31,881 nucleotides of DNA. It comes from SIG607 sp045614505 (GTDB taxonomy: Bacteria > Bacillota > Clostridia > Oscillospirales > Acutalibacteraceae). The position numbers and the translations under genes were made by a program. The notes below the pieces were generated by a model that ran no database searches, was not told the DNA's origin, and saw only the letters and a list, made by a program, of their open reading frames with translations. Location: positions 1 to 31,881 of the forward strand of contig JAZLDA010000087.1 of NCBI GenBank assembly GCA_045614505.1, read 5' to 3'. Shown piece by piece: positions 14,442-21,998 of this stretch. How positions within the stretch are numbered: position 1 is the stretch's first letter; every line of letters starts with the position of its first letter.

Positions 14442-15379
14442 TTCTTTATTTTTGCTACGAAGAAGCCTTCGTATTCTTCTGTGGGGCAGACACATATTGC
14501 GCTCTGAACAGAGCAGGGAAGCAAGGGTAAATAGTTTCTGATTTGCTCGTCAATAGGCAGTATCTCGCATTTATATTTTTTAAGGACTTTTTTTAGTATT
14601 TCGTCATTCTCGGCAGGGAGCACCGAGCAGGTTGAATAAACCATTTCTCCGCCTGATTTAAGTACAGACAGAGCCTTATCTAAAAGCTTTGTCTGTGCTG
14701 ATATACATTTATTAATCAAGGTCTCGGAAAATCCGGAGTAGGTCTTAGGAATATTCAGTGAAAATGTTCCGCTGCCTGAGCAGGGTGCATCAAGGAGGAT
14801 TTTGTCAAACGAAAAGAAGCTTTCGAGATTTCTTGCATCGGTGACCATGACATTTGCGCAGGTGACACCTTGTTTTTCTAAATTGAACATAAGGCGCTCT
14901 GCACGCATTTTGTTCATTTCACAGGCGGTGATATTACATTTATTTTCACATAGAGCGGCGATCTGTGTTGTTTTGCCACCGGGAGCGGAGCACATATCCA
15001 AAATATCGGTGTTTTGCTGTGCATCGAGTATTAATGCAGGAAGCTGAGAAGAAAGACTCTGAAGATAGATGTCACCATTTTTATAGAGACTTAAATCTCT
15101 GAGAGCATCCATATTGCTTTCAATGATAAGAGCCGTATTACTGTATGGCACTGTCCTATAGGTTACACCGTTTTGTTCAAAAACAGTTTTGACGTTCTCT
15201 ACCGTTGTTTTAAGGGTGTTGACCCTAAGTGTTGTTTTTCGCCTTGCAGAACTGCCGTTTATTATTCTGTTGCAGTCAGCTTCATTATAGTACTCGGCAA
15301 GTTTATTATTAAAAAAATCCGTAAAATCACATCCCTTTACATTGATTTTATTGTAAAATAAATCTTTTACAAAGTCAAT
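14429..15379 (-). CDS. RsmB/RsmF-type RNA (cytosine-5) methyltransferase, start codon unclear
   Basis: The catalytic domain is intact: motif I DMCSAPGGKTTQ, motif IV DAPCSGSG with its cysteine, and motif VI STCSVLPAENDE with the nucleophilic cysteine. The first conventional start in frame is GTG 15151. The frame upstream of it clearly codes for the family N-terminus, including RRKTTLRVNTLK, a conserved RNA-binding element, and continues open to 15391. No ATG, GTG or TTG exists in that stretch. Possible explanations are a rare start (ATT at 15379 is one in-frame option), a one-base error or mutation in the run of seven A at 15311-15317, or decay of the 5-prime end. The boundary given is therefore tentative. 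The likely role is rRNA modification. Confidence 0.75.
   Translation of the reverse strand: MDFVKDLFYNKINVKGCDFTDFFNNKLAEYYNEADCNRIINGSSARRKTTLRVNTLKTTVENVKTVFEQNGVTYRTVPYSNTALIIESNMDALRDLSLYKNGDIYLQSLSSQLPALILDAQQNTDILDMCSAPGGKTTQIAALCENKCNITACEMNKMRAERLMFNLEKQGVTCANVMVTDARNLESFFSFDKILLDAPCSGSGTFSLNIPKTYSGFSETLINKCISAQTKLLDKALSVLKSGGEMVYSTCSVLPAENDEILKKVLKKYKCEILPIDEQIRNYLPLLPCSVQSAICVCPTEEYEGFFVAKIKKTGK
15350..15378 (-). promoter_or_regulatory. Promoter-like sequence inside the open 5-prime end of the methyltransferase frame
   Basis: On the minus strand TTGACT (15373-15378) and TACAAT (15350-15355) are 17 bases apart. If it is the real promoter, the transcript would begin near 15343. Translation must then start downstream of that, where no in-frame ATG, GTG or TTG precedes the conserved RVNTLK segment. 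Confidence 0.5.
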
Positions 15380-15435
15380 ATCGGAACTTTTTTAAAAAAT
15401 ATGTTAAAAAAATAACATTTTTGTGAAAAAAGGGG

Positions 15436-15464
15436 TAGAAATATTTTTTCTGTTGTGATATAAT
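15436..15464 (+). promoter_or_regulatory. Probable promoter of the hydrogenase operon
   Basis: A perfect TATAAT (15459-15464) has TAGAAA (15436-15441) 17 bases upstream as a weak -35. A weak -35 suits an activated promoter. No convincing Rex-type operator was found around it. Confidence 0.5.
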
Positions 15465-15479
15465 TTTTGACATAGTATG

Positions 15480-15529
15480 GAGTATTCTGCCGAAGCTCTG
15501 CTTTACGGCGGATGACCAACTGAATATTT
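15480..15529 (+). other. Structured leader of the hydrogenase operon
   Basis: GAGTATTC (15480-15487) can pair with GAATATTT (15522-15529, two G-T pairs), enclosing GCCG (15489-15492) and CGGC (15506-15509). This stem lies between the promoter and the ribosome site (AAGGAGG, from 15535) of hydC. It has no T-run, so it is not a terminator. It may affect mRNA stability or translation, and it matches no riboswitch I recognise. Confidence 0.35.
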
Positions 15530-15550
15530 TGCATAAGGAGGATATGGCAA

Positions 15551-16048
15551 ATGCAAAAAAAGATAAGCAATTATCCCTTCAACGGTACTCCCGAGCAGGA
15601 AAAGAAGCTTCTCGAAGTAATTGATGCCAATAAGCACGACAAGAGCCGTCTTATTGCTGTAATGCAGGAAGCTCAGGATATCTACGGATACCTGCCTATG
15701 GAAGTACAGGAGATCATCTCTGAAGGTATGGACGTACCCATGGAAAAGATTTTCGGTGTGGCTACCTTCTACGCTCAGTTCTCTCTTTCTCCTAAGGGTA
15801 AGTACAACATCTCTGTATGCCTCGGTACCGCTTGCTATGTAAAGGGTGCAGGTGTACTTATGGAGAAGCTTGAGGAAGCTCTCGGTATTGGTGCTGATGA
15901 ATGCACTGCAGACGGAAAGTTTTCTCTTACTGCTTGCCGCTGCATCGGTGCTTGCGGACTTGCTCCCGTTTTAACCGTTAACGAAGACGTTTACGGAAGA
16001 CTTGTGGGCGACGACATTGCCGGCATTTTGGCAAAATACGCTGACTAA
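15551..16048 (+). CDS. hydC: HydC, NuoE-like 2Fe-2S subunit of the bifurcating hydrogenase
   Basis: A 165-residue NuoE-type protein with a helical N-terminus and a thioredoxin-like 2Fe-2S domain ligated by Cys90, Cys95, Cys131 and Cys135 (SVCLGTAC and CRCIGAC). In HydABC enzymes it works with HydB in the NADH-oxidising arm that couples NADH and reduced ferredoxin oxidation to H2 formation. The ribosome site AAGGAGG precedes the ATG. It opens a ten-gene same-strand operon. Its partners HydB and HydA come only after a block of signalling genes, about 4 kb downstream. Confidence 0.94.
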   Translation: MQKKISNYPFNGTPEQEKKLLEVIDANKHDKSRLIAVMQEAQDIYGYLPMEVQEIISEGMDVPMEKIFGVATFYAQFSLSPKGKYNISVCLGTACYVKGAGVLMEKLEEALGIGADECTADGKFSLTACRCIGACGLAPVLTVNEDVYGRLVGDDIAGILAKYAD

Positions 16049-16078
16049 TTTCGGTTTATTATAAGGAAAACGATAATT

Positions 16079-16435
16079 ATGAAAATCAGTACTATTAAAG
16101 ATATACTTGATGCAGAGGTTTTGTGCTGTGAGGAACTAATCGGCAGTCACGTCTATTCTGCTTGCGGCAGTGATATGATGAGTGATGTTCTTGCCTATGT
16201 TAAAGATCAGGCGGTGCTCCTTACCGGTCTTGTTAATCCTCAGGTCATTCGCACTGCGGAAATGATGGATATGAGATGTATTGTATTCGTCCGTTCCAAA
16301 AAGCCAAGTGATGAAATGCTGGCTCTGGCAGAGGAAAGCGGTATTGTGCTTTTGTCTACCACAAAGCGTATGTATGATGCATGCGGACTTCTCTATCAAG
16401 GAGGTCTTGTTGGAAAGCGGGTTCAAAATGGCTGA
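16079..16435 (+). CDS. DRTGG-domain protein, first copy
   Basis: A 118-residue single-domain protein. The pattern DVLAYVKDQAVLLTGLVNPQVIRTAEMMDMRCIVFVRSKKP followed by ESGIVLLST and YDACGLLY corresponds to the DRTGG fold. That fold is also found beside CBS domains and in phosphotransacetylase N-termini, where it is thought to be regulatory. It begins 30 bases after hydC, and its 3-prime end overlaps the next gene. Small DRTGG proteins next to GHKL ATPases and hydrogenase genes recur in anaerobes. The ligand is unknown, and a role in sensing cell redox or energy state is inference. Confidence 0.82.
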   Translation: MKISTIKDILDAEVLCCEELIGSHVYSACGSDMMSDVLAYVKDQAVLLTGLVNPQVIRTAEMMDMRCIVFVRSKKPSDEMLALAEESGIVLLSTTKRMYDACGLLYQGGLVGKRVQNG

Positions 16436-16853
16436 TGAACTTATTTTCCGTTTCAATGTAGACGGCGATGATTTTACATCTGCCGGTCAGGCTTCTGTAC
16501 AGATTAAAAAGAATTTACGTCAGCTTGGTATTCCTTCGGAGATTATCCGCCGTGTTTCCATTGCAATGTATGAGGGCGAAATCAATATGGTTATTCACGC
16601 CAAGGGCGGTGAGGCTACCGTCAAGGTGACAGAAAGCTATATTGAAATCATTCTCGAAGACAAGGGTCCCGGTATTAAGAATGTTGAACAGGCTATGCAG
16701 GAGGGCTTCTCCACAGCGCCTGACGGAATACGTTCACTGGGCTTTGGCGCTGGTATGGGACTTCCGAATATGAAGCGCTATACCGATTCAATGGAAATCA
16801 GCACTGTAGTGGGTGAGGGAACTACAATTACCATGCGTGTAAATCTCTGCTGA
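16410..16853 (+). CDS. GHKL ATPase of the RsbW/SpoIIAB anti-sigma kinase type
   Basis: About 147 residues of HATPase_c fold: an N-box-like EGEINMVIHAKGG, the G1 box EDKGPGI and the G2 region GFGAGMGLPNM, ending with GTTITMRV. It has no transmembrane or dimerisation domain, so it is a soluble serine-kinase/anti-sigma-like protein. TTG 16410 is favoured as start because AAGGAGG sits 5 nt upstream. ATG 16428 has only a weak site; the TTG start overlaps the DRTGG gene by 26 bases. Its partner may be the DRTGG protein or the sensor hydrogenase that follows. No sigma factor or anti-anti-sigma (STAS) gene is present in the window. Confidence 0.85.
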   Translation: MESGFKMADELIFRFNVDGDDFTSAGQASVQIKKNLRQLGIPSEIIRRVSIAMYEGEINMVIHAKGGEATVKVTESYIEIILEDKGPGIKNVEQAMQEGFSTAPDGIRSLGFGAGMGLPNMKRYTDSMEISTVVGEGTTITMRVNLC

Positions 16854-16883
16854 CAAGTTTAATTTTAGTGGAGTTAATTGACT

Positions 16884-18146
16884 ATGTATACATATGAGCA
16901 TTCTGTTCAGCTGGATCCAAATAAGTGTACCGGCTGTACCACCTGTTTAAGGCGCTGTCCTACGGAGGCTATACGTATCCGTGACGGTCGTGCTGTTATT
17001 AACCAGGAACGCTGCATTGATTGCGGTGAGTGTATCAGAGTTTGCCCTCATAAGGCTAAAAAAGCTGTATGCTCTAAGCTTGAGTCAATGGATCGCTTTA
17101 AGTGGAAGATAGCGCTTCCGGCTCCGTCACTTTACGGTCAGTTCGAAAACCTTGATGACGTTGACTATGTATTAGACGGTCTGTTGAAGATAGGTTTCGA
17201 TGACGTTTTCGAGGTTTCAAAGGCCGCTGAGCTTATATCTGCTTATACAAGACGATATCTTAAAACCGACGGCATAAAACTGCCGGTTATAAGCTCTGCC
17301 TGTCCAGTAGTAGTGAGACTTATTGGACTTCGTTTTCCGTCTCTTAATGATCACATAATGCAAATGCTGCCCCCTATGGAGGTGGCTGCAAGGCTCGCTC
17401 GTGAGCGTGCCAAAAAGAATCATCCCGAACTAAAGGATGAAGAAATAGGCGTGTGCTTTATTTCTCCCTGTCCTGCAAAGGCAAGTTACGTTAAAAACGG
17501 CTTTGCGGAATATAAAAGTCAGGTTGACGAGGTTGTTTCTATCAGTGATATTTACTTTTTACTAATAAATGAAATGAAGCAGGATGTTGAGCCTTGCGCT
17601 CTGTGTGAATCCGGTATGATAGGTATCGGTTGGGCATCCTCCGGCGGTGAGTCCACCGCTGTGTTCAATGAAGGCTATCTTGCGGCCGATGGTATCGAAA
17701 ATGTTAACCGCGTTCTTGACCAGATAGAAAACGGTAATATACCGCCGCTTAAATTCATTGAACTAAATGCTTGTACCGGCGGCTGTGTAGGCGGCGCAAC
17801 AACTATGCAAAATCCTTTTATAGCAAAGGCAAGACTACATAGTTTAAAGCGTTATCTTCCGGTTTCTCAGAACTTCCTCACCAAAGATGAAGAAAGATAC
17901 ATTCCCGATGAATATTTTTTTAATGACCTGCCGGTTTACAATCCCATAAGCAGGCTCAGTGACAGTATGGCTGAGTCAATGCGAATGATGGCAGATATTC
18001 AGAAGTTGAGAAAAGCGCTTCCCGGAATTGACTGTGGCTCCTGCGGTGCTCCCACTTGCAGAGCCTTTGCCGAGGATGTTATTAAAGGTCAGGCAGATGT
18101 AAAGGGATGTATTCTTTGTAAAAATTTATGGAGTGAAGAAGAATGA
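16884..18146 (+). CDS. Sensor-type (group D-like) [FeFe]-hydrogenase homologue
   Basis: A 420-residue protein from ATG 16884 (GTGGAG upstream). Two 4Fe-4S ferredoxin motifs come first (Cys15, 18, 21, 25 and Cys44, 47, 50, 54). A shortened hydrogenase large-subunit domain follows, and a C-terminal Fe-S motif has Cys384, 387, 392 and 409. The H-cluster motifs are changed: TSCCP is SSACP (only Cys140 remains), MPCxxK is SPCPAK (Cys196), and the third keeps two cysteines (ACTGGC, 297 and 301). It therefore resembles non-catalytic or sensory hydrogenase relatives rather than an H2-producing enzyme. It lies between the two GHKL/DRTGG pairs, so a redox or H2 sensor is the best guess. Confidence 0.86.
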   Translation: MYTYEHSVQLDPNKCTGCTTCLRRCPTEAIRIRDGRAVINQERCIDCGECIRVCPHKAKKAVCSKLESMDRFKWKIALPAPSLYGQFENLDDVDYVLDGLLKIGFDDVFEVSKAAELISAYTRRYLKTDGIKLPVISSACPVVVRLIGLRFPSLNDHIMQMLPPMEVAARLARERAKKNHPELKDEEIGVCFISPCPAKASYVKNGFAEYKSQVDEVVSISDIYFLLINEMKQDVEPCALCESGMIGIGWASSGGESTAVFNEGYLAADGIENVNRVLDQIENGNIPPLKFIELNACTGGCVGGATTMQNPFIAKARLHSLKRYLPVSQNFLTKDEERYIPDEYFFNDLPVYNPISRLSDSMAESMRMMADIQKLRKALPGIDCGSCGAPTCRAFAEDVIKGQADVKGCILCKNLWSEEE

Positions 18147-18469
18147 ATGTTTCATCTCTTTTAAATAGCGGCTTTAGTGCAATTACTGTGCCCGATAAGG
18201 AAAGAGAAATAAAAGGTGTTTATATCGGTGATTTGCTCAGCTGGGTTATGAGTAGTGCGGAAATGCACAATGCCTGGGTGACCATTATGTCCAACATTAA
18301 TGTTGTGGCGGTTGCCAGTCTTGTTGATGTTTCCTGCATTATTCTTGCTGAAGGTGTTTCACTCGATGAAGGTGTTGCTGCCCAGGCAGAGACTAAGGGC
18401 ATTAACATTCTTTCAACCGGTATGTCCGCCTATGAGGCGGCGAAGGCCCTTTCGGAGCTCGGATTATGA
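18143..18469 (+). CDS. DRTGG-like protein, second copy
   Basis: A 108-residue protein that overlaps its neighbours by ATGA on both sides. The pattern VYIGDLLSWVMSSA, AWVTIMSNINVVAVASLVDVSCIILAEG and GINILSTGMSAYEAAKAL aligns in layout with the first DRTGG protein at 16079, though identity is low. It may therefore be a diverged paralogue. Both copies flank the sensor hydrogenase. No catalytic motif is visible, and its ligand-binding or partner-switching role is inferred only from the family and context. Confidence 0.75.
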   Translation: MNVSSLLNSGFSAITVPDKEREIKGVYIGDLLSWVMSSAEMHNAWVTIMSNINVVAVASLVDVSCIILAEGVSLDEGVAAQAETKGINILSTGMSAYEAAKALSELGL

Positions 18470-19191
18470 GCCGTTATTATTATGATTTTCACGTTCATTC
18501 CTGTTTATCTCCCTGTGCCGATGATGATAACACCCCTAATAATTTAGCAGGTATGGCTGCTTTGTGCGGCATCAACATTATGGCACTTACCGACCATAAC
18601 AGCTGCAAAAATTGTCCTGCTTTTTTTGAAGCAGCGAAGCGCAACGGAATTATTCCTATTGCGGGTATGGAGCTGACGACAAGTGAGGATATACACCTTG
18701 TGTGTCTGTTTCCCGAGCTCAGTGCGGCTTTGGAGTTTGATAAGGTAATTGACCCATTCAGAACTCCTTTTCCGAACCGTGTGGATATTTTCGGTTATCA
18801 GATGATTATGGACGGGGATGATAACGTAATAGGAACAGAAAAAAATTTTTTACCCGTTGCCACTGCTGTTGACATTAACAGCGCCGTCAGTCTTGTCAAA
18901 AAGCACGGTGGAATATGCTATCCTGCGCATATAGACAGACAGGCGAACGGAATTATATCAATTCTCGGTACACTGCCCGTTAATCCTGAGTTTTCCTGTG
19001 TCGAGTTTCACTCAACTGAAAACAGGGAAGAGTATACAAAGCTTTATTCACTTGAGAATAAGCGTATACTTGTGGGCTCCGATACCCACTATCTTACCGA
19101 TATAAGAGATGAAAATGATTGGCTTTTAATTGACGATGAACCGTACAGCAGCTCGCTTGTGAGGCAGCGTCTGTTCGAAATGCTGAGGTGA
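18466..19191 (+). CDS. PHP-domain phosphoesterase within the hydrogenase operon
   Basis: A 241-residue PHP protein with metal ligands in FHVHS (His9, His11), LTDHN (Asp43, His44), GMELTT, YPAHIDR and GSDTHY near the C-terminus. PHP proteins hydrolyse phosphate esters or nucleotides such as 3-prime,5-prime-pAp or histidinol phosphate. The small size and context point to a nucleotide or phosphoprotein substrate, not to histidine synthesis. It overlaps the DRTGG gene (ATGA) and precedes a GHKL ATPase by 4 bases, so it may be the phosphatase arm opposite a kinase. That pairing is speculation. Confidence 0.86.
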   Translation: MSRYYYDFHVHSCLSPCADDDNTPNNLAGMAALCGINIMALTDHNSCKNCPAFFEAAKRNGIIPIAGMELTTSEDIHLVCLFPELSAALEFDKVIDPFRTPFPNRVDIFGYQMIMDGDDNVIGTEKNFLPVATAVDINSAVSLVKKHGGICYPAHIDRQANGIISILGTLPVNPEFSCVEFHSTENREEYTKLYSLENKRILVGSDTHYLTDIRDENDWLLIDDEPYSSSLVRQRLFEMLR

Positions 19192-19195
19192 GGAT

Positions 19196-19744
19196 ATGAA
19201 GGAGCTTTCTTTAAATATTCTCGATGTTGCCGAGAACTCGGTAAAGGCAAAGGCTTCGCTTATCGAAATTCTGCTTGATGAGAAGGATAGTAAATTAACC
19301 ATTATTATTCGTGATGACGGATGCGGAATGACTAAAGAAATCCTTGCCGGTGTTACCGACCCGTTTTATACCACGCGTACCACCCGTAAGGTTGGTCTTG
19401 GCTTGCCGCTTCTGAAAATGGCGGCTGAGCTGACAGGAGGCAGTATGACTGTCGCGTCTGTGTCGGTTAATGATGATGAAATCAATCACGGCACTACGGT
19501 TACGGCAATTTTTAATACCGATCATATAGATTTTACACCGTTGGGTGACATTGTTGCTACCATTGTGACTCTGATTCAAGGGCATCCGGATTTCGATTTT
19601 CTTTTCCAACACTCTAAAAACGGAAAAGATGTTAAACTCGATACCCGCGAACTCAGATTGATTCTTGAGGATGTTCCTCTTGACAGTTATGATGTTATTA
19701 AATGGATTGAGGGAAATTTAAAAGAGCAATACCTCGATTCTTAA
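19196..19744 (+). CDS. Soluble histidine-kinase-like ATPase (GHKL)
   Basis: A 182-residue protein with the N box LDVAENSVKA (Asn14), G1 box DDGCGM (41-45) and G2 box VGLGLPLL (about 66-73). A C-terminal part of about 70 residues follows that I do not recognise. There is no His-phosphotransfer domain and no membrane segment. It is the second ATPase of the signalling block, closer to true histidine kinases than the RsbW-like protein at 16410. It lies 36 bases upstream of the ferredoxin-like gene, still in the same transcription unit. Confidence 0.86.
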   Translation: MKELSLNILDVAENSVKAKASLIEILLDEKDSKLTIIIRDDGCGMTKEILAGVTDPFYTTRTTRKVGLGLPLLKMAAELTGGSMTVASVSVNDDEINHGTTVTAIFNTDHIDFTPLGDIVATIVTLIQGHPDFDFLFQHSKNGKDVKLDTRELRLILEDVPLDSYDVIKWIEGNLKEQYLDS

Positions 19745-19780
19745 AATTAGTTTAATTACAGCAAAGGAAGGAAGATACTT

Positions 19781-20143
19781 ATGAAAAGTTTAGCTGAACT
19801 GCAGGCAATCAGAGATAAAATGAAGAATAAGGTTGTTATGCGTGAAGGCGTAGACGACATCCGCGTTGTAGTCGGTATGGCTACCTGCGGTATCGCAGCA
19901 GGCGCACGTCCTGTTCTTAACGCTTTTGTTGAAGGCGTTAATGCAGCCGGCCTTAATGATAAGGTGGCTGTATCCCAGACCGGTTGCATCGGTCTTTGCC
20001 AGTATGAGCCTATTGTTGAGGTTCATCAGAACGGCGAAAAAGTAACCTATGTTCATATGACCGCTGAAAAAGCAGCAACGGTTATTGAAAAGCACTTAAA
20101 GGGCGGTAAAGTTGTTGCTGAGTTTACTGCTCAGAACGGATAA
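19781..20143 (+). CDS. Thioredoxin-like 2Fe-2S ferredoxin-type protein
   Basis: A 120-residue protein homologous to the N-terminal domain of HydB. The sequence VVVGMATCGIAAGARP and SQTGCIGLCQYEP shows Cys36, Cys69 and Cys73. The fourth usual ligand of the thioredoxin-like 2Fe-2S fold is Ala, so a normal four-cysteine cluster is not possible. This three-Cys version beside NuoF-like genes is, as I recall, common in clostridial hydrogenase operons. It may be a structural or electron-transfer accessory of HydB. The start ATG has AAGGAAGG upstream. Confidence 0.88.
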   Translation: MKSLAELQAIRDKMKNKVVMREGVDDIRVVVGMATCGIAAGARPVLNAFVEGVNAAGLNDKVAVSQTGCIGLCQYEPIVEVHQNGEKVTYVHMTAEKAATVIEKHLKGGKVVAEFTAQNG

Positions 20144-20162
20144 TTTTTTGGAGGTATAGTTT

Positions 20163-21980
20163 ATGATTCGCGCACATGTACTTATTTGCGGCGGTACCGG
20201 TTGTACCTCTTCGGGCAGTCAGTCTATTCAGGATGCTTTCGTTGAGCAGCTTGAGAAGAACGGCCTTACCGATGAAATCAAAATTGTGCAGACCGGTTGT
20301 TTCGGTCTTTGCGCACTCGGTCCGGTAGTTATCGTTCACCCCGAAGGAACCTTCTACAGCCGTGTAACTGCTGAAGATGTTGCTGAAATTGTCAGTGAGC
20401 ATCTTCTCAAAGGCCGTATCGTTGAGCGTCTTGTTTATTCTGACGGCGCTGAAGAGGACAAGGATATTGCACACCTTTCTCTTAATGATACCGCTTTCTA
20501 CAAGACCCAGAACCGTGTAGTTCTCCGTAACTGCGGTGTTATCAATCCTGAAGATATAGATGAGTATATCGGTATGGACGGTTATGCTGCTCTCGGTAAG
20601 GTTCTTACTGAGATGACTCCTGAGGATGTTATTCAGGTTGTTACCGATTCCGGACTTAGAGGAAGAGGCGGCGGTGGATTCCCCACTGGTCGTAAATGGG
20701 CTCTTACTGCTCCCAACAAGGCTCCTCAGAAATATGTTGTATGTAATGCTGACGAGGGTGATCCCGGTGCATTTATGGACCGTTCTGTTCTTGAAGGCGA
20801 CCCCCACTGTATTATTGAAGCTATGGCTATCTGCGGTTATGCCGTAGGCGCTACTCAGGGTTATGTTTATGTTCGTGCTGAGTATCCTATCGCTGTTCGC
20901 CGTCTTGCTATCGCTATCGCACAGGCAAGAGAATATGGTCTTTTAGGTAAAAATATTTTCGGTTCGGGATTTGACTTCGACCTTCACATCCGTCTCGGCG
21001 CAGGTGCGTTCGTTTGCGGTGAGGAAACTGCTCTTATGGCTTCTATCGAAGGTAAGCGCGGCGAGCCTCGTCCCCGTCCTCCTTATCCTGCTGTTAAGGG
21101 TCTTTATGAGTCTCCTACCTGTGAAAACAACGTTGAGACCTTTGCTAATATTCCCCAGATTATTCTTCGCGGTGCTGATTGGTTTGCTTCTATGGGTACC
21201 GAGAAGAGCAAGGGTACCAAGGTATTCGCTCTTGGTGGTAACATCGAAAATACCGGCCTTGTAGAAATTCCTATGGGTACAACTCTGCGTCACATTATCT
21301 ATGATATCGGTGGCGGTATTCCAGGTGGCAAGAAGTTCAAGGCTGCGCAGACCGGCGGTCCTTCCGGCGGTTGTATTCCCGCAAGCCTTATGGATACCGA
21401 GGTTGACTACGATAACCTTACTGCTATCGGCTGTATGATGGGTTCCGGCGGTCTTATTGTTATGGACGAGGATACCTGTATGGTTGATATGGCTAAGTTC
21501 TTCCTTGAGTTTACAGTTGATGAGTCCTGCGGTAAGTGTACTCCTTGCCGTGTAGGTACTAAGAGACTTCTTGAAATGCTTGATAAGATTACCGAGGGTA
21601 AAGGCACTCTCGAGGATATTGACAAGCTTGAAGAACTCTGTAACTACATCAAGCAGAACTCTCTTTGCGGTCTCGGACAGACTGCTCCTAACCCTGTACT
21701 TGCTACTCTTAACTTCTTCCGTGATGAGTATATCGCGCACGTAGTTGATAAGAAGTGCCCTGCAGGTGTATGTAAGAATCTTCTTGTATTTGACATTGAC
21801 AAGGATAAATGTATCGGTTGCGGTATGTGTGCTAAGCAGTGTCCTGCAGATGCTATTACCCGTACTGATTACATTGCTCCCGGTCACAAGCTTGCGTCCT
21901 TTGTTATTGATACAGATAAGTGTGTTAAGTGCGGCGCTTGTATCGGTACTTGTAAGTTCAAAGCAATCTCTAAGAAATAA
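20163..21980 (+). CDS. hydB: HydB, NuoF-like NADH/FMN subunit of the bifurcating hydrogenase
   Basis: A 605-residue protein. An N-terminal thioredoxin-like 2Fe-2S domain has Cys9, 14, 46 and 50. The NuoF core follows, with GLRGRGGGGFPTG for FMN/NADH, CNADEGDPGAFMDRS, an SLBB segment and the 4Fe-4S motif SCGKCTPCR plus a later Cys in SLCGLGQ. The C-terminus has two 4Fe-4S ferredoxin motifs (CIGCGMCAKQCP, CVKCGACIGTC). This architecture is that of HydB in the trimeric electron-bifurcating HydABC of Thermotoga and Acetobacterium. Strong use of GGT, GCT, CTT and CGT codons suggests high expression. It begins 19 bases after the ferredoxin-like gene and is followed 18 bases later by hydA. Confidence 0.96.
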   Translation: MIRAHVLICGGTGCTSSGSQSIQDAFVEQLEKNGLTDEIKIVQTGCFGLCALGPVVIVHPEGTFYSRVTAEDVAEIVSEHLLKGRIVERLVYSDGAEEDKDIAHLSLNDTAFYKTQNRVVLRNCGVINPEDIDEYIGMDGYAALGKVLTEMTPEDVIQVVTDSGLRGRGGGGFPTGRKWALTAPNKAPQKYVVCNADEGDPGAFMDRSVLEGDPHCIIEAMAICGYAVGATQGYVYVRAEYPIAVRRLAIAIAQAREYGLLGKNIFGSGFDFDLHIRLGAGAFVCGEETALMASIEGKRGEPRPRPPYPAVKGLYESPTCENNVETFANIPQIILRGADWFASMGTEKSKGTKVFALGGNIENTGLVEIPMGTTLRHIIYDIGGGIPGGKKFKAAQTGGPSGGCIPASLMDTEVDYDNLTAIGCMMGSGGLIVMDEDTCMVDMAKFFLEFTVDESCGKCTPCRVGTKRLLEMLDKITEGKGTLEDIDKLEELCNYIKQNSLCGLGQTAPNPVLATLNFFRDEYIAHVVDKKCPAGVCKNLLVFDIDKDKCIGCGMCAKQCPADAITRTDYIAPGHKLASFVIDTDKCVKCGACIGTCKFKAISKK

Positions 21981-21998
21981 GAAAGGAGCCTATTTATA

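Noticed and set aside
15440..15475. Possible Rex operator in the hydrogenase promoter (TTGTGATATAATTTTTGACA)
   Set aside because: Only one half resembles TTGTGA; the matching TCACAA half is absent.
20124..20807. Minus-strand open frame opposite the 5-prime part of hydB
   Set aside because: Antisense shadow. No start signal and no recognisable protein.
20943..21887. Long minus-strand open frame (over 300 codons) opposite hydB
   Set aside because: It is an antisense shadow caused by the strong codon bias of hydB. It has no ribosome site or domain, and hydB is complete with all motifs.
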